A DNA stretch of 64,000 nucleotides, taken from NCBI RefSeq assembly GCF_932294415.1, contig NC_065536.1:48643854-48707853 (forward strand). Direction: 5' to 3'. This stretch comes from Quercus robur (lineage: Eukaryota > Streptophyta > Magnoliopsida > Fagales > Fagaceae). Below the pieces are notes generated by a model. The model saw nothing but the letters and a program-made list of their open reading frames with translations, was not told where the DNA came from and searched no databases. Positions 24,382-35,549 of the stretch are shown one piece after another; the first letter of the stretch is position 1, and each line of letters begins with the position of its first letter. A program made the position numbers and the translations under genes.

Positions 24382-24774
24382 GTATTAATTAAAAAGATAG
24401 ATATTAATAAAAATAAAAATAACAAAAATATTATTTAAATTAATTAGAGTATATAACAGATAATCTGATATGGATGTTTTGGAAAAGTGGCTGTATAAAA
24501 TAGAAAAAGTAAGTTGTTATGCCAAAATAAATGAAAAATTTTAGACGGATTGGTGTGGATGCTTTCTGTAACTTTCTATTTATTTATTTAAATAATTTTT
24601 TCTCTCTCCTCTTTTACCATCGTCCTCCCTCTCTCTTCTCCTGACTCTCTCTATTCCCCTAACTCTCTTCAATCTACAAAATAAGGAGGAGGAAGAAGAA
24701 GAAGAAATATCAACTCAAACATATCTGAAAAAATGATGGATAGAGAAGAAGAGAAATTTCAAAAATGGATGAAA

Positions 24775-24778
<4 letters not shown>

Positions 24779-24809
<31 letters not shown>

Positions 24810-24828
24810 TGTGTGTGTGTGTGTGTGT
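24779..24828. repeat. (GA)n(GT)n compound microsatellite
   Basis: Counterpart of the compound repeat at 10131-10187 in unit A. Confidence 0.95.
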
Positions 24829-24922
24829 TTTAATATGGATAGATGGAATAATAAAAATTATTATTATTTAAAGAAAAGAAAGTAGTGTATAATAGATGAT
24901 CTAATATGAGTGTTTTTGCAAA

Positions 24923-25642
24923 GGGTAAGACTTAGGTATGGTGAAGGTTGTCAAAATCGGGATCTCATATAGGATCGTGAGAGGTGAGTGGGATTGTGAA
25001 TCGTAGGATTAGATTGTGAATCGCAAGATCCTAAATTATTTCAGGAAAAAAAATACATTGATATGTTAAATAATCACATAAATTATACATTCATTCATAA
25101 TTTGCATCTATTTGATGTAATTACCATACATCACTAAATCTATTTGTAAGCATCATTTAAAGAGACCAAAAACCTTAAAATGTAGCACTCTATTGGGATA
25201 TTATTTTTAATTTAGGTCCAACTGACACTATATCTCTATACTACAATAGCAAAATCTGGTCTATTGGGATGTTATTTTTCATTTTGGTCTAAATGAGTCT
25301 TTTGTCGAGTTAAAGAAGATTACAAGAAACCAGAAACGTTTTGGATGGTCAGAATCATACAATCCTACTGATCCTAAATGATCGCAAAAATCCTTGAAAG
25401 ATTCAGATCTTTTTGGGTAGATGGAATCGTAAAATCGTAAGATTGTTGGATCTAGATGGGATTTTGACAACCATGAGTACAGTACTTAAGTGTTGTTCTT
25501 TAGGTTTCCCTTTTAAAATTTTACCATATAGATTTTTTCTTATAAGATAGAAGTGTATATTTTAGTTATGTAGTCACATGGCTGAATTTTAATAGGGGAA
25601 TTTAAGGAACAGTACATAAGGTACTATATCTAAATTTTGTCA
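24923..25642. mobile_element. Unit B-specific 720-bp insertion with 9-bp TSD
   Basis: It is flanked by TTTTGCAAA at 24914-24922 and 25643-25651; unit A has the single copy at about 10274. The interior has an inner inverted pair, GGTTGTCAAAATC and GATTTTGACAACC, so it may be composite. A 9-bp TSD fits Mutator-like transposition. The minus frame at 25279 is not a gene. Confidence 0.65.
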
Positions 25643-25718
25643 TTTTGCAAATTATTTATATAAAATAGAAAAAATGAATTCTTATACAAAAATAAACAAA
25701 AAGTTTTAGACACACTTA

Positions 25719-25922
25719 GTGTGAGTTTGGAAGCGTGTTTTGCGCGTTTTCCAATGGGTGCATTTTTTTAGTGGGTCCCGTGCATTATTCACGGAACTTG
25801 CAAGTACTTTTTTCAGCAAAAATAACTTTAAAAATAGGTCACACGGCACTATTTTCACATTTAAAAATTATTTTGTTATTGTGTTTTTAATTTTCAATAA
25901 TAAACAGTATCTAAATAGACCC
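25719..25922. mobile_element. Tourist-like (PIF/Harbinger) MITE
   Basis: The 204-bp insertion is flanked by TTA at 25716-25718 and 25923-25925; the empty site is at about 10344 in unit A. Termini GTGTGAGTTTGG and, inversely, GGGTCTATTTAG resemble Tourist ends. Confidence 0.75.
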
Positions 25923-25996
25923 TTATATGAATACTGTATTACTACAAATATAATAATTTTTTTTATCACACAATTGATAAACTCTTTTGCCTACCA

Positions 25997-27038
25997 TTAA
26001 TTGTAAAAGTTTAGGCTGTCTAGGGGCTGGTTTTGGGGCATCATCACGTCATACCATTAGACTTGGTATAGGCGGCTCGCGGAAGAAAATGATGGAAAGC
26101 TTTTGAAAAACAGTATCGAAAGTACGTCGATTTGCCTTCCACTAATAATCAAGTAGCTAGGAAGGAAGACTTAAAAAATTAATTAAAAATGGGTCCTTAG
26201 GATGACCATGTCAAATAATTATTTGTCAAATTAAACATACAAATGATAGGGCTGACTGGATCACTTACAAAAAAAATTCCAAATTGATTCAATTTTGGAT
26301 GGTGAGAAGAAATCAGAAATCTAAAAATAGTAGCATTTTATACAACGTTTGAAGGAAATAAATGTAGTAAAAAAAAATGTTGTTTCACGCACCGTAGTAG
26401 ATCTAGGCTGGAGACGGAGCTAGATATGGACTTGGGCAATGACCACCAAATTAAAATATATATATATATATATATAAATAAATACTAATTTTAACAATTT
26501 TGTTTAATAAAATTATACTTTGCCCCCTTAACAATGTCATTGATTTTTTTATAATAATGTCATTAATTCTTTTTAAGAATAATGTTATAGCCACAAATTT
26601 TTCTACAATATTTTTACAAACTATTAAGGTAGTATATTCTTATTGGTTTACACACTTACATAATTTTTTATTTATCAATAATCACTCACTACATTAGTAA
26701 CTTGTAAAATTTTTGTAGCTTTAGCATTTTGTATCTTTTAAAGGCCATAAAAAATTAATAGATTAAATTTAAAATAAAATATACAAGTCCAAAAAAATTA
26801 GCTAAACAACAAAAATTAATAATAGTAAAACTAAAAAATATTAAGTTCAGTCAACTTATTTTTCTCAAAACAAACAACCAGACCCTTTAAAAAGTTTTAA
26901 ACAAAATAATTTTAATAATTTTTTCCTTATCCAGCACACAGACAACAAAGACACAAAAAAAAAAAAAATTCATTAGTGATTAAGCAGTATAGTCGCTGGA
27001 GTAGCTGCATATAACGAGTAGCAGAGCTGCTTCTTAAC
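25997..27038. other. Duplicated unit B sequence without genes
   Basis: Colinear with 18798-19790 of unit A. It contains a TA microsatellite near 26457-26476 and no supportable ORF. Confidence 0.6.
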
Positions 27039-27687
27039 CACTGGCGGAGCCAGCATGGGGCGAGGGGGGGGGGGGGGGGGCGCAATTTGTAAAAAAATTC
27101 CCCAAACTACTAGTTTTGTAGGGGGGGCATTACATTGCTTATTTAAGGTGCTTGACACTTTGACCACCCTTTTGACATGAAAAAGAGAAAAAGCTAGTCC
27201 ACTCCACCCTTAAAGAAGCAAACAGGAAAGTAAGGAAAAAAGTTTTCCCGAAAAGCTAAAGTAAAAAAGAAAAACGATAAAAATATAAATAAGTGCTATA
27301 TTTAAAATATTTTTATAACAAATTATATAGGTAAGATGTAATTGGTTTTAATTTAAATTTACCATTAAAATTAGCTTTTTTGTTTTTTTTTTAGAAACTG
27401 TTAAAAAAATGTTGTATACATAGCATATCCCTTATTTTTTTACTTATTACATTATTCATGGCATTTGTCTTTCTTGTTTATATCTCATAAATGACTTGTC
27501 CCATAAATAAACAGTGAAATGCCATTTAATATATATATTTTTTTTAACAATATGCAACATTTACTTTTTATTAAATTTGTTTACAATTGTTTATTTATTT
27601 TGTTACTATAATCAATTAATGTATTATTTTTTTAATACTATCTTTTAATCTTGCCCCACTAAACTAAAATTCTGGCTCTGTCACTGG
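27039..27687. mobile_element. hAT-like non-autonomous element
   Basis: The 649-bp insertion is flanked by TCTTAAC (27032-27038 and 27688-27694). The left end CACTGGCGGAGCCAG and, inversely, the right end CCAGTGACAGAGCCAG form TIRs. It carries a run of about 18 G near 27062-27080. The matching unit A site near 19798 lacks it. Confidence 0.7.
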
Positions 27688-28171
27688 TCTTAACTCCAAG
27701 TTTTAGCTCCGTTACTCACTCTATGTAAAGAACACGTAAACCTTTAAGAGACACCAGTACTATACCGTAAACCACATAATGATTACTTCCAATTCCATGT
27801 GTGTGAATTGAATTTTCAATTTTGACTGGGTGCTTTTCTAAAACATTATGAAAAGAACTCAAACGTAGGCATGCAAAATTTTTAAATCATGGGGACAAAC
27901 GATTTGGAGCACCAAAAGCAAGCATAGTTGATAGTAAAGACGATTTCATGTCAAGCATCAAGCGTGCGAAAGTTAAGACGTTGATAAAGTCATAAAACGG
28001 TGAGAACGACAATACGCCGAAGAAATCGGAGAAAGTATCACACGGTCTACAGTCCACAGTCCACGGTTTACAGTCCACAGTACACGTTTCAACGGACGGC
28101 ATAACGACATGTTGTATTTATATCTGACGGCAGAAATGACATGTATTATTGTATACCCTTTCAAAAGAAAA

Positions 28172-28202
<31 letters not shown>

Positions 28203-28465
28203 TATTGTACACCGTTATTTGGTTAGGAGGTTGATAGGATAAAACTGAAAAACATGCATGCATGTTAGGAACTCGGGATGGCACAAACTTGATTTGGATT
28301 CGTGTTAAATTTGGAATACAAATGAGGTTGAAATCCATCATAGCTATTAAAATATATATATATATATATATAAGGAATTTATTTATAATTTTTTAAACCT
28401 TATTATGTTATTTATAATTTTAATTCTTTTCTTTGCTTATTTCCCTCACATATTGGGCGATTCAT

Positions 28466-29411
28466 TGTAACGAAGTCAATACCGTACCGGAAACTGTACC
28501 GATTTGGCCAATGGTACGATATATTTCGAGTATCGATCAATACCGGTATACCGTTTCGGGTTTACCGCTATTTTTTACTATTTTATACAATATACAAAGT
28601 TATAATGATATTTTTTGATAAACATTTAGTTATAACGATTATTTTATTGGTATGTTTAATGTTTTATATAATACTTTAGAGTAAATAAAGAGAGGTTTTT
28701 TCTTTTTTGAGAAAAAAAAAGTAAATAAAGAATACTCCTCAAGAAATTATATAGAAAAGTATCTACTTTCTACTCTAAAATTTGAATCAACAAAAATAAA
28801 AATATAAAATTCTCAACTCATTAAAATCAAATGTCTACTCACTATCACGTCATCTAGTTCAAGTCTCAGCATTGGCTTTTTTATATTAAAGGTAATTTAA
28901 ATAAATAATGAAAGAAGCCAACTCATTTCCCACTAAAATTACGGTTTCCAAGCAATCTGATAAAGTCATTTCCAGTCCTTGACTTTGTCTTCCCAACCCA
29001 CTTCTCAATTTTCGTCTCTTCCTCTCCCCATTTCTCTGTCTGTGTCTTCCCTAGTTCCTCAAAAAATCTGTAACAACAAAGTCTCCCTTTTACAGGTTCG
29101 GTCTTTCATTCACTCTACCTCTTTCTCTCTCCCAAAAGTGGAATTTCCGGTTTTGTAAGTTTAAAAAACTAGAGTGTTCACCGGTTACCTTTTGCATTTT
29201 TCTTCTTCTTTTTGCTGGGTTTTCTTGGCTTACTCAGATTTGCATTTTGTGTTTCGGCCCGGTACCCATTTACCGGCCGAAACAGTCGGATTTTGCCAGT
29301 ACGGCCGGTATTTTTTTCAGTATGAAATAAGGGGTGTACCTGTACCAGTTTACTGGTCGGTATGGTATATATCGGCTGTACCGGCCGGTACGGTACGAAA
29401 TTGACTTCCTT
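28466..29411. mobile_element. Unit B-specific element rich in ACCGGTAC palindromes
   Basis: The insertion lies between GATTCAT repeats (28459-28465 and 29412-29418); unit A has the empty site at about 21617. GAAGTCAATACCGTACCGG at the left is mirrored by CCGGTACGGTACGAAATTGACTTC at the right (read as two blocks). It is probably a MULE- or hAT-type non-autonomous element. Frames at 28433 and 29174 are not genes. Confidence 0.65.
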
Positions 29412-29805
29412 GATTCATTAAGGTTTTTGTTTTTTTGAGAAAAGATTCATTGAGCTTATTTGTTATTAACTTGTTTACTTAAATGTGAAATAAAATATAA
29501 CTTTAAACAACTAATAGCAAATAAGCTAATTAAACTCCCACTATAAATGAACTATTTTTGAACACGTGATAATTAATGGGATGCCTAGACTCATGACATT
29601 AATGCATTGCTTCTAGCTCACCCCAAGATGTTCAAGCTATTGCCACCGTAGCATATCGATGCAAGACTTTGAGGTTCCTAAAATGACATCATTTATGTCT
29701 TCAACATTTTGCATTCTCTAGCACATCATTTAGTGACATGTTGAAGTTGAGTGAAACAGTGGAGTTGTCGAGTTTGGGGAGTCTCACATTGGATGAGTTG
29801 CTAAG

Positions 29806-30387
29806 TGTTGGAGAAATTACCAATATAATTATATTTTGATTACAATAAAAATAAAATTATAATCAAACAATGTCAGACTGAGGCACAAAAATCTCGTTCT
29901 TTTTAAGGAGATTCAAGCCCTCTACAGCTGGCAAAGCCTAGAAACCGTTGCAGCAGAAATTCACTTTTGACTTGTCCCATCCAAGATACAACAACCCAAC
30001 TATTCGTTGTGTAATTCAGACCAACTCTGCATAAGTGGTTGAGCTCAAAGCTGCACCAAAAGAAACACTTTTTTTTGGCTCGAAATCTCTCAAGTATTTA
30101 GGAGAATTATTGAATTCACTCTCTCACACAATAGTCTATGCTTTTAACTATTTCTCTTCATTCACTCTTGATATAAAATTAGTCTGTAGTATAGCCATAT
30201 ATATAGTCCTCCAATCCTTCTCATAACCTACATGTTATTTATTAGTTTAAATAACTCCTATTAATTTATTTAATTTAACTTACATACAAGTTAACTCGTT
30301 CTTTAACAAATTCCACTATAACTCATCACTTTATTAATCTTCAGTTAATTTAAGTTTTAACATACTTTAAATTAAAATGCACTAACA
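29806..30387 (-). repeat. 3' LTR of the Copia element
   Basis: 582 bp. On the minus strand it is preceded by the purine-rich GAGTGGGGGAT (30388-30398), the polypurine tract. Confidence 0.9.
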
Positions 30388-31028
30388 ATCCCCCACTCAT
30401 TTTAATATTAAATTAGGAAAATGAGAGATTACCGGGCAAAGAGGGATTATTACGCATCATGAAGGTATGCTCTACATTGAACCTTCACTTAGTGAATCAA
30501 CAATCTCTACTCCAGAGTCAATAGTGGTCTCCGACTTAAATTATGACTGCTTAAGGGAAATGAAGAATTACTGCTCACACATAACGATCCAGATGTTGAC
30601 ATGAGCTTTTCTAGCTAGCACGTTACGACTTTGTGCTGATCCCAAATTTCATGAGTGTCTTTGAGAATAAGCCCAATTCTCATAGGGAGCGGCCCCACTC
30701 CCACACTCACATAGGTGAAATCTGTCTAGGGTGCTCCTATGACATTGACACCCCACTTATAAGAGCTACAGATTGTTCATTAAGAGTTTTTAAAAAACTC
30801 AACCTCCTACACATTATAGGATAAATGCATTTACACCATAGGGATGGATTATTTTTATTTTTTATTTTTTCAAATAAAATTAAAATTAATAAGGCATTTT
30901 TTTACAACCATCATATGATTTGTTTTTCCCATTGAATTCAGTTTTCAAGATCTCTGGCCCCCGAGTTAAGTATCCTCATACATGGCTCATGATTGTATGG
31001 GCTTCAATCCCAACTCTCTCAATGTATT

Positions 31029-32741
31029 TCAAACCCTTTCTCTTGTTAAGGCCTTAGTTAATGGATCTGCAAGATTATCACAAGATTTAATATATTCTAT
31101 ATTAATGATGTCATTACTCAAATAAGATCTCACAGTATTGTGTTTTCTTCTTATGGGTCTAGATTTGCCGTTATAAAAACGGTTACGTACTTTACCAATT
31201 GTAGCAGTGCTATCACAATGAATTAGAATAGGTGGTATTGGTTTTTCCCAAAGAGGAATTTCATGCAACAAATCTCTCAACCAGTTTGCTTCCTCACTTG
31301 CTGAAGCTAAAGCTATAAGCTCAGCATCCATAGTAGAGTTAGCAATAATGGTTTGTTTTTTAGATTTTCAACATATTGCACCACCACCCAAAGTAAAAAT
31401 GTAACCAGTGGTAGACAGAGAATCACTTGACAAAGTATTCCAGTCAGCATCACTGAAACCTTCAAGTACATCAGGATATTTTTTATAAAAAAAACCATGT
31501 GATTTGGTACCAGATAGATATTTCATAACTCGCTCAATGGCTTGCCAATGATCTCTACTAGGCTTGCTAGTAAATTTGCTAAGTACTCCTACTACATGGC
31601 TAATGTCAGGTCTAGTACAATTAGTCACATATTGCAAACTATCGATTATGCTAGCATATTCCTTTTGATTAACAACATCTTTGTCATTATTAATAGGAAA
31701 CAAATGAACACTAGAATCAAAAGGAGTAACAACATGCTTGCAATCATGATAGTTATATTTTTTCAAAATTTTCTCAATATAATGAGATTGTTCAAGATAA
31801 ATTCCATCACATGTTTTTGTAATTTTCATGCCCAAAATAAAATTAGCTTCACCAAGATCTTTCATATCAAAATGGCTTCTAAACATATTTTTTTCATTTA
31901 TAACATGCAAATTAGAGCCAAATATTTGTAAGTCATCCACATAGAGGCTAATAATGACATGTGAGTTTTTCCAAGTTTTATAATAGATGCACTTGTCACA
32001 TTCATTTGACTTATAGCCATTTTCAATCATGCAAGAATCAAATTTTTCATGTCATTTTTTAGGAGCTTGCTTTAAGCCATATAGGGATTTAGTTAACTTA
32101 CACACCTTACTTTATTGACCAGGCTCTACAAATCCTTCAGGTTGGTCCATATAAATTTCCTCATCTAGGTCCCCATTCAAAAAAGATGTTTTTACATCCA
32201 TTTGATGAATTTTCAAATCATATATAGTTGCAACAATAATTAGCAATCTAATGGATGTAATTCTAGTAACAGGAGAAAAAGTGTCGAAAAAATCAACATC
32301 TGCTTTTTACTTATAACCTTTTGCAACAAGTCTAGCTTTAAATTTGTCTATTGTGCCATCTGGGTTAAGCTTTTTCCTAAGGACCCATTTACAACCTATT
32401 TTTTTACAACCATGTGGTAAATCTACTAACTTCCATGTTTTATTAGAAATTAGTGAATCCATTTCATCATTCACAACCTCTTTCCAAAAAACACAATCAG
32501 GTGATAACAAAGCTTCTTTCAAAGTAAGAGGATTTTCATCAACATTAAAAACATAATAGTCAGGGCCAAAATCTTTTTCAACTCTAGCTCTTTTACTCCT
32601 TCTAAGTTCAATTTCAAGATTTTCTTGATTTTGTGAATGAGGAGTAGAAGAACTAGGTTGTGATAACACATTTTCTCTAACTTCTTTGCCCCCACTATTT
32701 TTAGATTTAAAAGGAAGTTTTTCCCCATGAACGTAATTCAA
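31029..32741 (-). pseudogene. Copia reverse transcriptase and RNase H remnant
   Basis: The minus strand reads the RT start at 32741-32307 (KKIGCKWVLRKK), an interrupted middle at 32300-32040 (MDVKTSFLNGDL, SLYGLKQAPKK), then 32030-31368 with the catalytic YVDD box (IISLYVDDLQIFGSN). 31331-31029 is the RNase H end (MDAELIALASASEEANWLRD ... NLADPLTKAL). Stops occur after EPGQ and PKK, the latter TGA in place of an expected TGG. The plus frame 31542-31931 is a shadow. Confidence 0.9.
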
Positions 32742-32866
32742 AAATCACATATTTTCAATATTCAAAAATCTATGGGTTGTATTGTTTATTGCATATCCAA
32801 GAAAAGCACAAGTGGTAGCTTTAACACCCAATTTTGGTATTTTGGGATCTGTTAACCTTACAAAGG

Positions 32867-33520
32867 CTAAGCAACCCCAAACTTTAAAATATCCCAAATT
32901 TGACTTATCCACGACTCAAAAGGTGTGAGTTTAGTCTTTTTGTGTGGCACTCTATTAAAAACATGACAGGTTGTTAAAATTGCTTCCCCCCCCCCCCCTC
33001 CCCCCCACAGGTTTAGAGGAGCACTTGTCTCAATAAGCTTGGCATTTGTTAAATTAATCAAAGTTCTATTTTTTCTTTTAGCCACGCCATTAGATGCAGG
33101 TGAGTATGGAGGAGTAGTTTCATGGATTATTCCCTAAGACTGAACAAATGAGTTGAACTCAATAGATTCATATTCCCGGCCTCTATCACTTCTAAATCTT
33201 TTTAATTTTTTACTGAATTGGTTCTCAACTTCTCTAAGAAATTCTTTAAATTTCTCATAAGCATCACTTTTATTTTTTAATAGATAAACATATGCATATT
33301 TGGAGAAATCATCAATAAAGGTGATGAAATACCTGTTTCCTCCACAAGTTAATTTTCCTTCAAATTCACAAAGATCTGTGTGAATTAGTTCTAACAATTC
33401 AATGTTTCTTTCAACATTTTTATAAGGTCGTTTAATAATTTTAGCTTGATTGCATGTTTCACATTTTTCAAAATCTTTTGTTGGTCTTGGGATTAATCCT
33501 ATGTTACTCATAATTCTCAC
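32867..33520 (-). pseudogene. Copia integrase remnant
   Basis: CETCNQAK marks the end of the zinc-binding region. HTDLCEF and FIDDFSKYAYVY mark the first catalytic aspartate region, and RSDRGREY the second. A TAG follows FVQS at about 33134. A G run (C run on the plus strand, about 32985-33006) inserts glycines into the following core. Integrase joins element cDNA to the genome; this copy is inactive. Confidence 0.9.
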
Positions 33521-33851
33521 ATATCTATTGTTTATATGACATAAGCAAGCATGCTAAAAATTCACAGAAGACAGCATATAAAGAAAACTAGCAAATGATA
33601 TATTATTTTCAATATATAGTTTGAACATTCTGTCATAAGCATACCATTTTCCCACAAATAATCTTTTCTTAGAGATTACATATTGATCAAACTCCATTGT
33701 TTGTTTGAAGCCAGCCTTGTTCAGCAAATAACTTGACATTAGATTTTTCCTCGTGGACAGAGTGTATAACACATCTTTCAAAGTGAGCACACGTCCAAAG
33801 GTAAATTTTAGCTCAACCTCACCACTCCCAAGTATCTTGGTTTTACTAAAG

Positions 33852-34944
33852 TCACCAAGCATAATTTTTTTTTTCTTCTTCAAAAGGAGTGTATATCTTG
33901 AACAAATTTTTATCATAGTAGACATGCCTATTAGCACCAGAGTTCGCCCACCACCCTTTAACATATTGGATCATGTATATGTCTGTAATCATAGCCACTA
34001 AAGGCTCTTCGGTAACATTAGCCTGTGGGACAAATCCATGTTTCCGAAATTTGCAAAATTGAGCAATATGTCCACTCTTGCCATAGACAAAAAATGCATT
34101 AACTTGTTGGTTATTTGAAGGGGGTCCTTGGTTCTTATTCCTTTGACTAGGGTTGCTCCTATTGTAAGGTCTACCATAATTTTTCATATCTTTCTTTCTA
34201 GGCCTCAATTGTGCATTTTTATGAAAATGATATTTGGGTTGGTTATTGCTTGCAGATTAAATTTACCTTGGTGGTAGAATGTCCATTACTCTCTTGCATT
34301 ATAAGTGCATCTTGTCCTCTAGCTTCCTCCTCTACGCGGATGCAAGTGGTCAAGGATTCTAGGGATGTCTCCTTTTGCTTATGGCACACTGATTTTTGGA
34401 ACTCTTTCCATGATGGTGGTAGCTTGTCAATGATACCAACCACAATAAGGTTGTCCTCAAACTTTATGCCTTTGGATCTAACTTCTGCCATGATTATTTG
34501 AAAGTCTTGAATTTGTTCCACAACAGAATTGCTATCCACCAATTGATAGCGAAAGAAACGACTAGCTACATATTTCTTTGCACCAGCCTCTTCGGTGTCA
34601 TATTTGCTTTGTAAAGCTTTCCAAATTTTCTTTGCAGAAGTGTATGTAGTATTATAATAATCATAGAAATGATCCGCAAGACAATTTAAAAGATAATGAC
34701 GACATTTATACTCATTTTGTTCATACTTATTTGTTTTTTCTTAATGATCATAAAGTTCATCTTTGGTCATGTCATTAGTAGAGATCTTGTTTGGATTCTT
34801 CTCAATGAGGACGTAGGCTACCTTAAAATGACTTAGATAAAAAAGGACCTTGGCTTTCCATCTTTTGAAATGAGCTCCCTTAAAATGGAAGGGCATGTTG
34901 AGATCTCCGATATTGTCATTTGGCTTCTCAATTGTTGGCTCCAT
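33852..34944 (-). pseudogene. Copia gag and protease-start remnant
   Basis: The likely start codon at 34944 ([10 protein letters not shown]) lies only 18 nt inside the LTR boundary. Gag continues through 34542-34243 ([11 protein letters not shown]). The zinc knuckle at about 34100-34040 reads [14 protein letters not shown], having lost cysteines of the CCHC pattern. The protease active-site triplet is NSG rather than DSG ([10 protein letters not shown]). Stops separate the blocks. Confidence 0.85.
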
Positions 34945-34962
34945 TTTGAATCTACTTAAAAT

Positions 34963-35544
34963 TGTCGGAGAAATTACCAATATAATTATATTTTGATTAC
35001 AATAAAAATATAAATATAAATGAACAATGTCGGATTAAGGCACGGAAATCTCTCTCTCTTTAAGGAGATTCAAGCCCTCTGCGGTTGGCAAAGCCTAGAA
35101 ACTGATGTAGCAGAAATTCACTTTTGACTTGTCTCCTCTAAGATACAATAGCCCAACAGTTCGTTGTGTAACTCGGACTAACTCTACATAAGTGGTTGAG
35201 CTCAAATCTCCACCAAAAGAAACACCTTTCTTTGGCCCGAAATCTCTCAAGTATTTAGGAGAATTATTGAATTCACTCTCTCACACAATACTCTATACTT
35301 TTAACTATTTCTCTTCATTCACTCTTAATATAAAATTAATCTGTAGCATAGTCATATATATAGTCCTCCAATCCTTCTCATAACTTTCATGTTATTTATT
35401 AGTTTAGATAACTCCTATTAATTTATTTAATTTAACTTACATAAAAGTTAACTCTTTCTTTAACAAATTCCACTATAACTCATCTCTTTATTAATCTTCA
35501 GTTAATTTAAGTTTTAACATACTTTAAATTAAAATGCACTAACA
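34963..35544 (-). repeat. 5' LTR of the Copia element
   Basis: 582 bp, equal in length to its partner. On the minus strand it is followed by an 18-nt AT-rich spacer and then the gag ATG; no TGGTATCAGAGC-type primer site is visible. Confidence 0.9.
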
Positions 35545-35549
35545 CTAAG

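Larger units (their letters stand above)
23305..24567. mobile_element. Non-autonomous TIR element, unit B copy
   Basis: The left end AGAGCATCCACATCGGTG is matched inversely by TTGGTGTGGATGCTTTCT. It includes a GA microsatellite (24039-24093) and is interrupted by the 263-bp palindrome at 24119. The interior has no intact ORF; frames at 23758, 23948 and 23976 are repeat translations. Confidence 0.6.
29806..35544 (-). mobile_element. Copia LTR retrotransposon, degenerate
   Basis: Two 582-bp LTRs (29806-30387 and 34963-35544) begin TGTTGGAG/TGTCGGAG and end GCACTAACA. A perfect TSD CTAAG lies at 29801-29805 and 35545-35549. Unit A shows the empty site GCGAAGAGCATTAG near 22952. The minus strand encodes gag, protease, integrase, RT and RNase H in Copia order, all broken. 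LTRs differ at several percent of positions by eye, so the insertion is old but post-dates the segmental duplication. Confidence 0.95.

Noticed and set aside
27062..27080. Run of about 18 G
   Set aside because: Could be a biological homopolymer or a sequencing length error; not treated as a functional motif.
30035..30226. 63-codon frame, repeated at 35192-35383
   Set aside because: Both are the same part of the two Copia LTRs, with no domain.
31542..31931. 129-codon plus-strand frame
   Set aside because: Antisense shadow of the Copia reverse transcriptase.
32985..33006. Poly-C run in the Copia integrase as a programmed frameshift
   Set aside because: It simply inserts Gly codons in a dead copy and may be a homopolymer expansion or length error.
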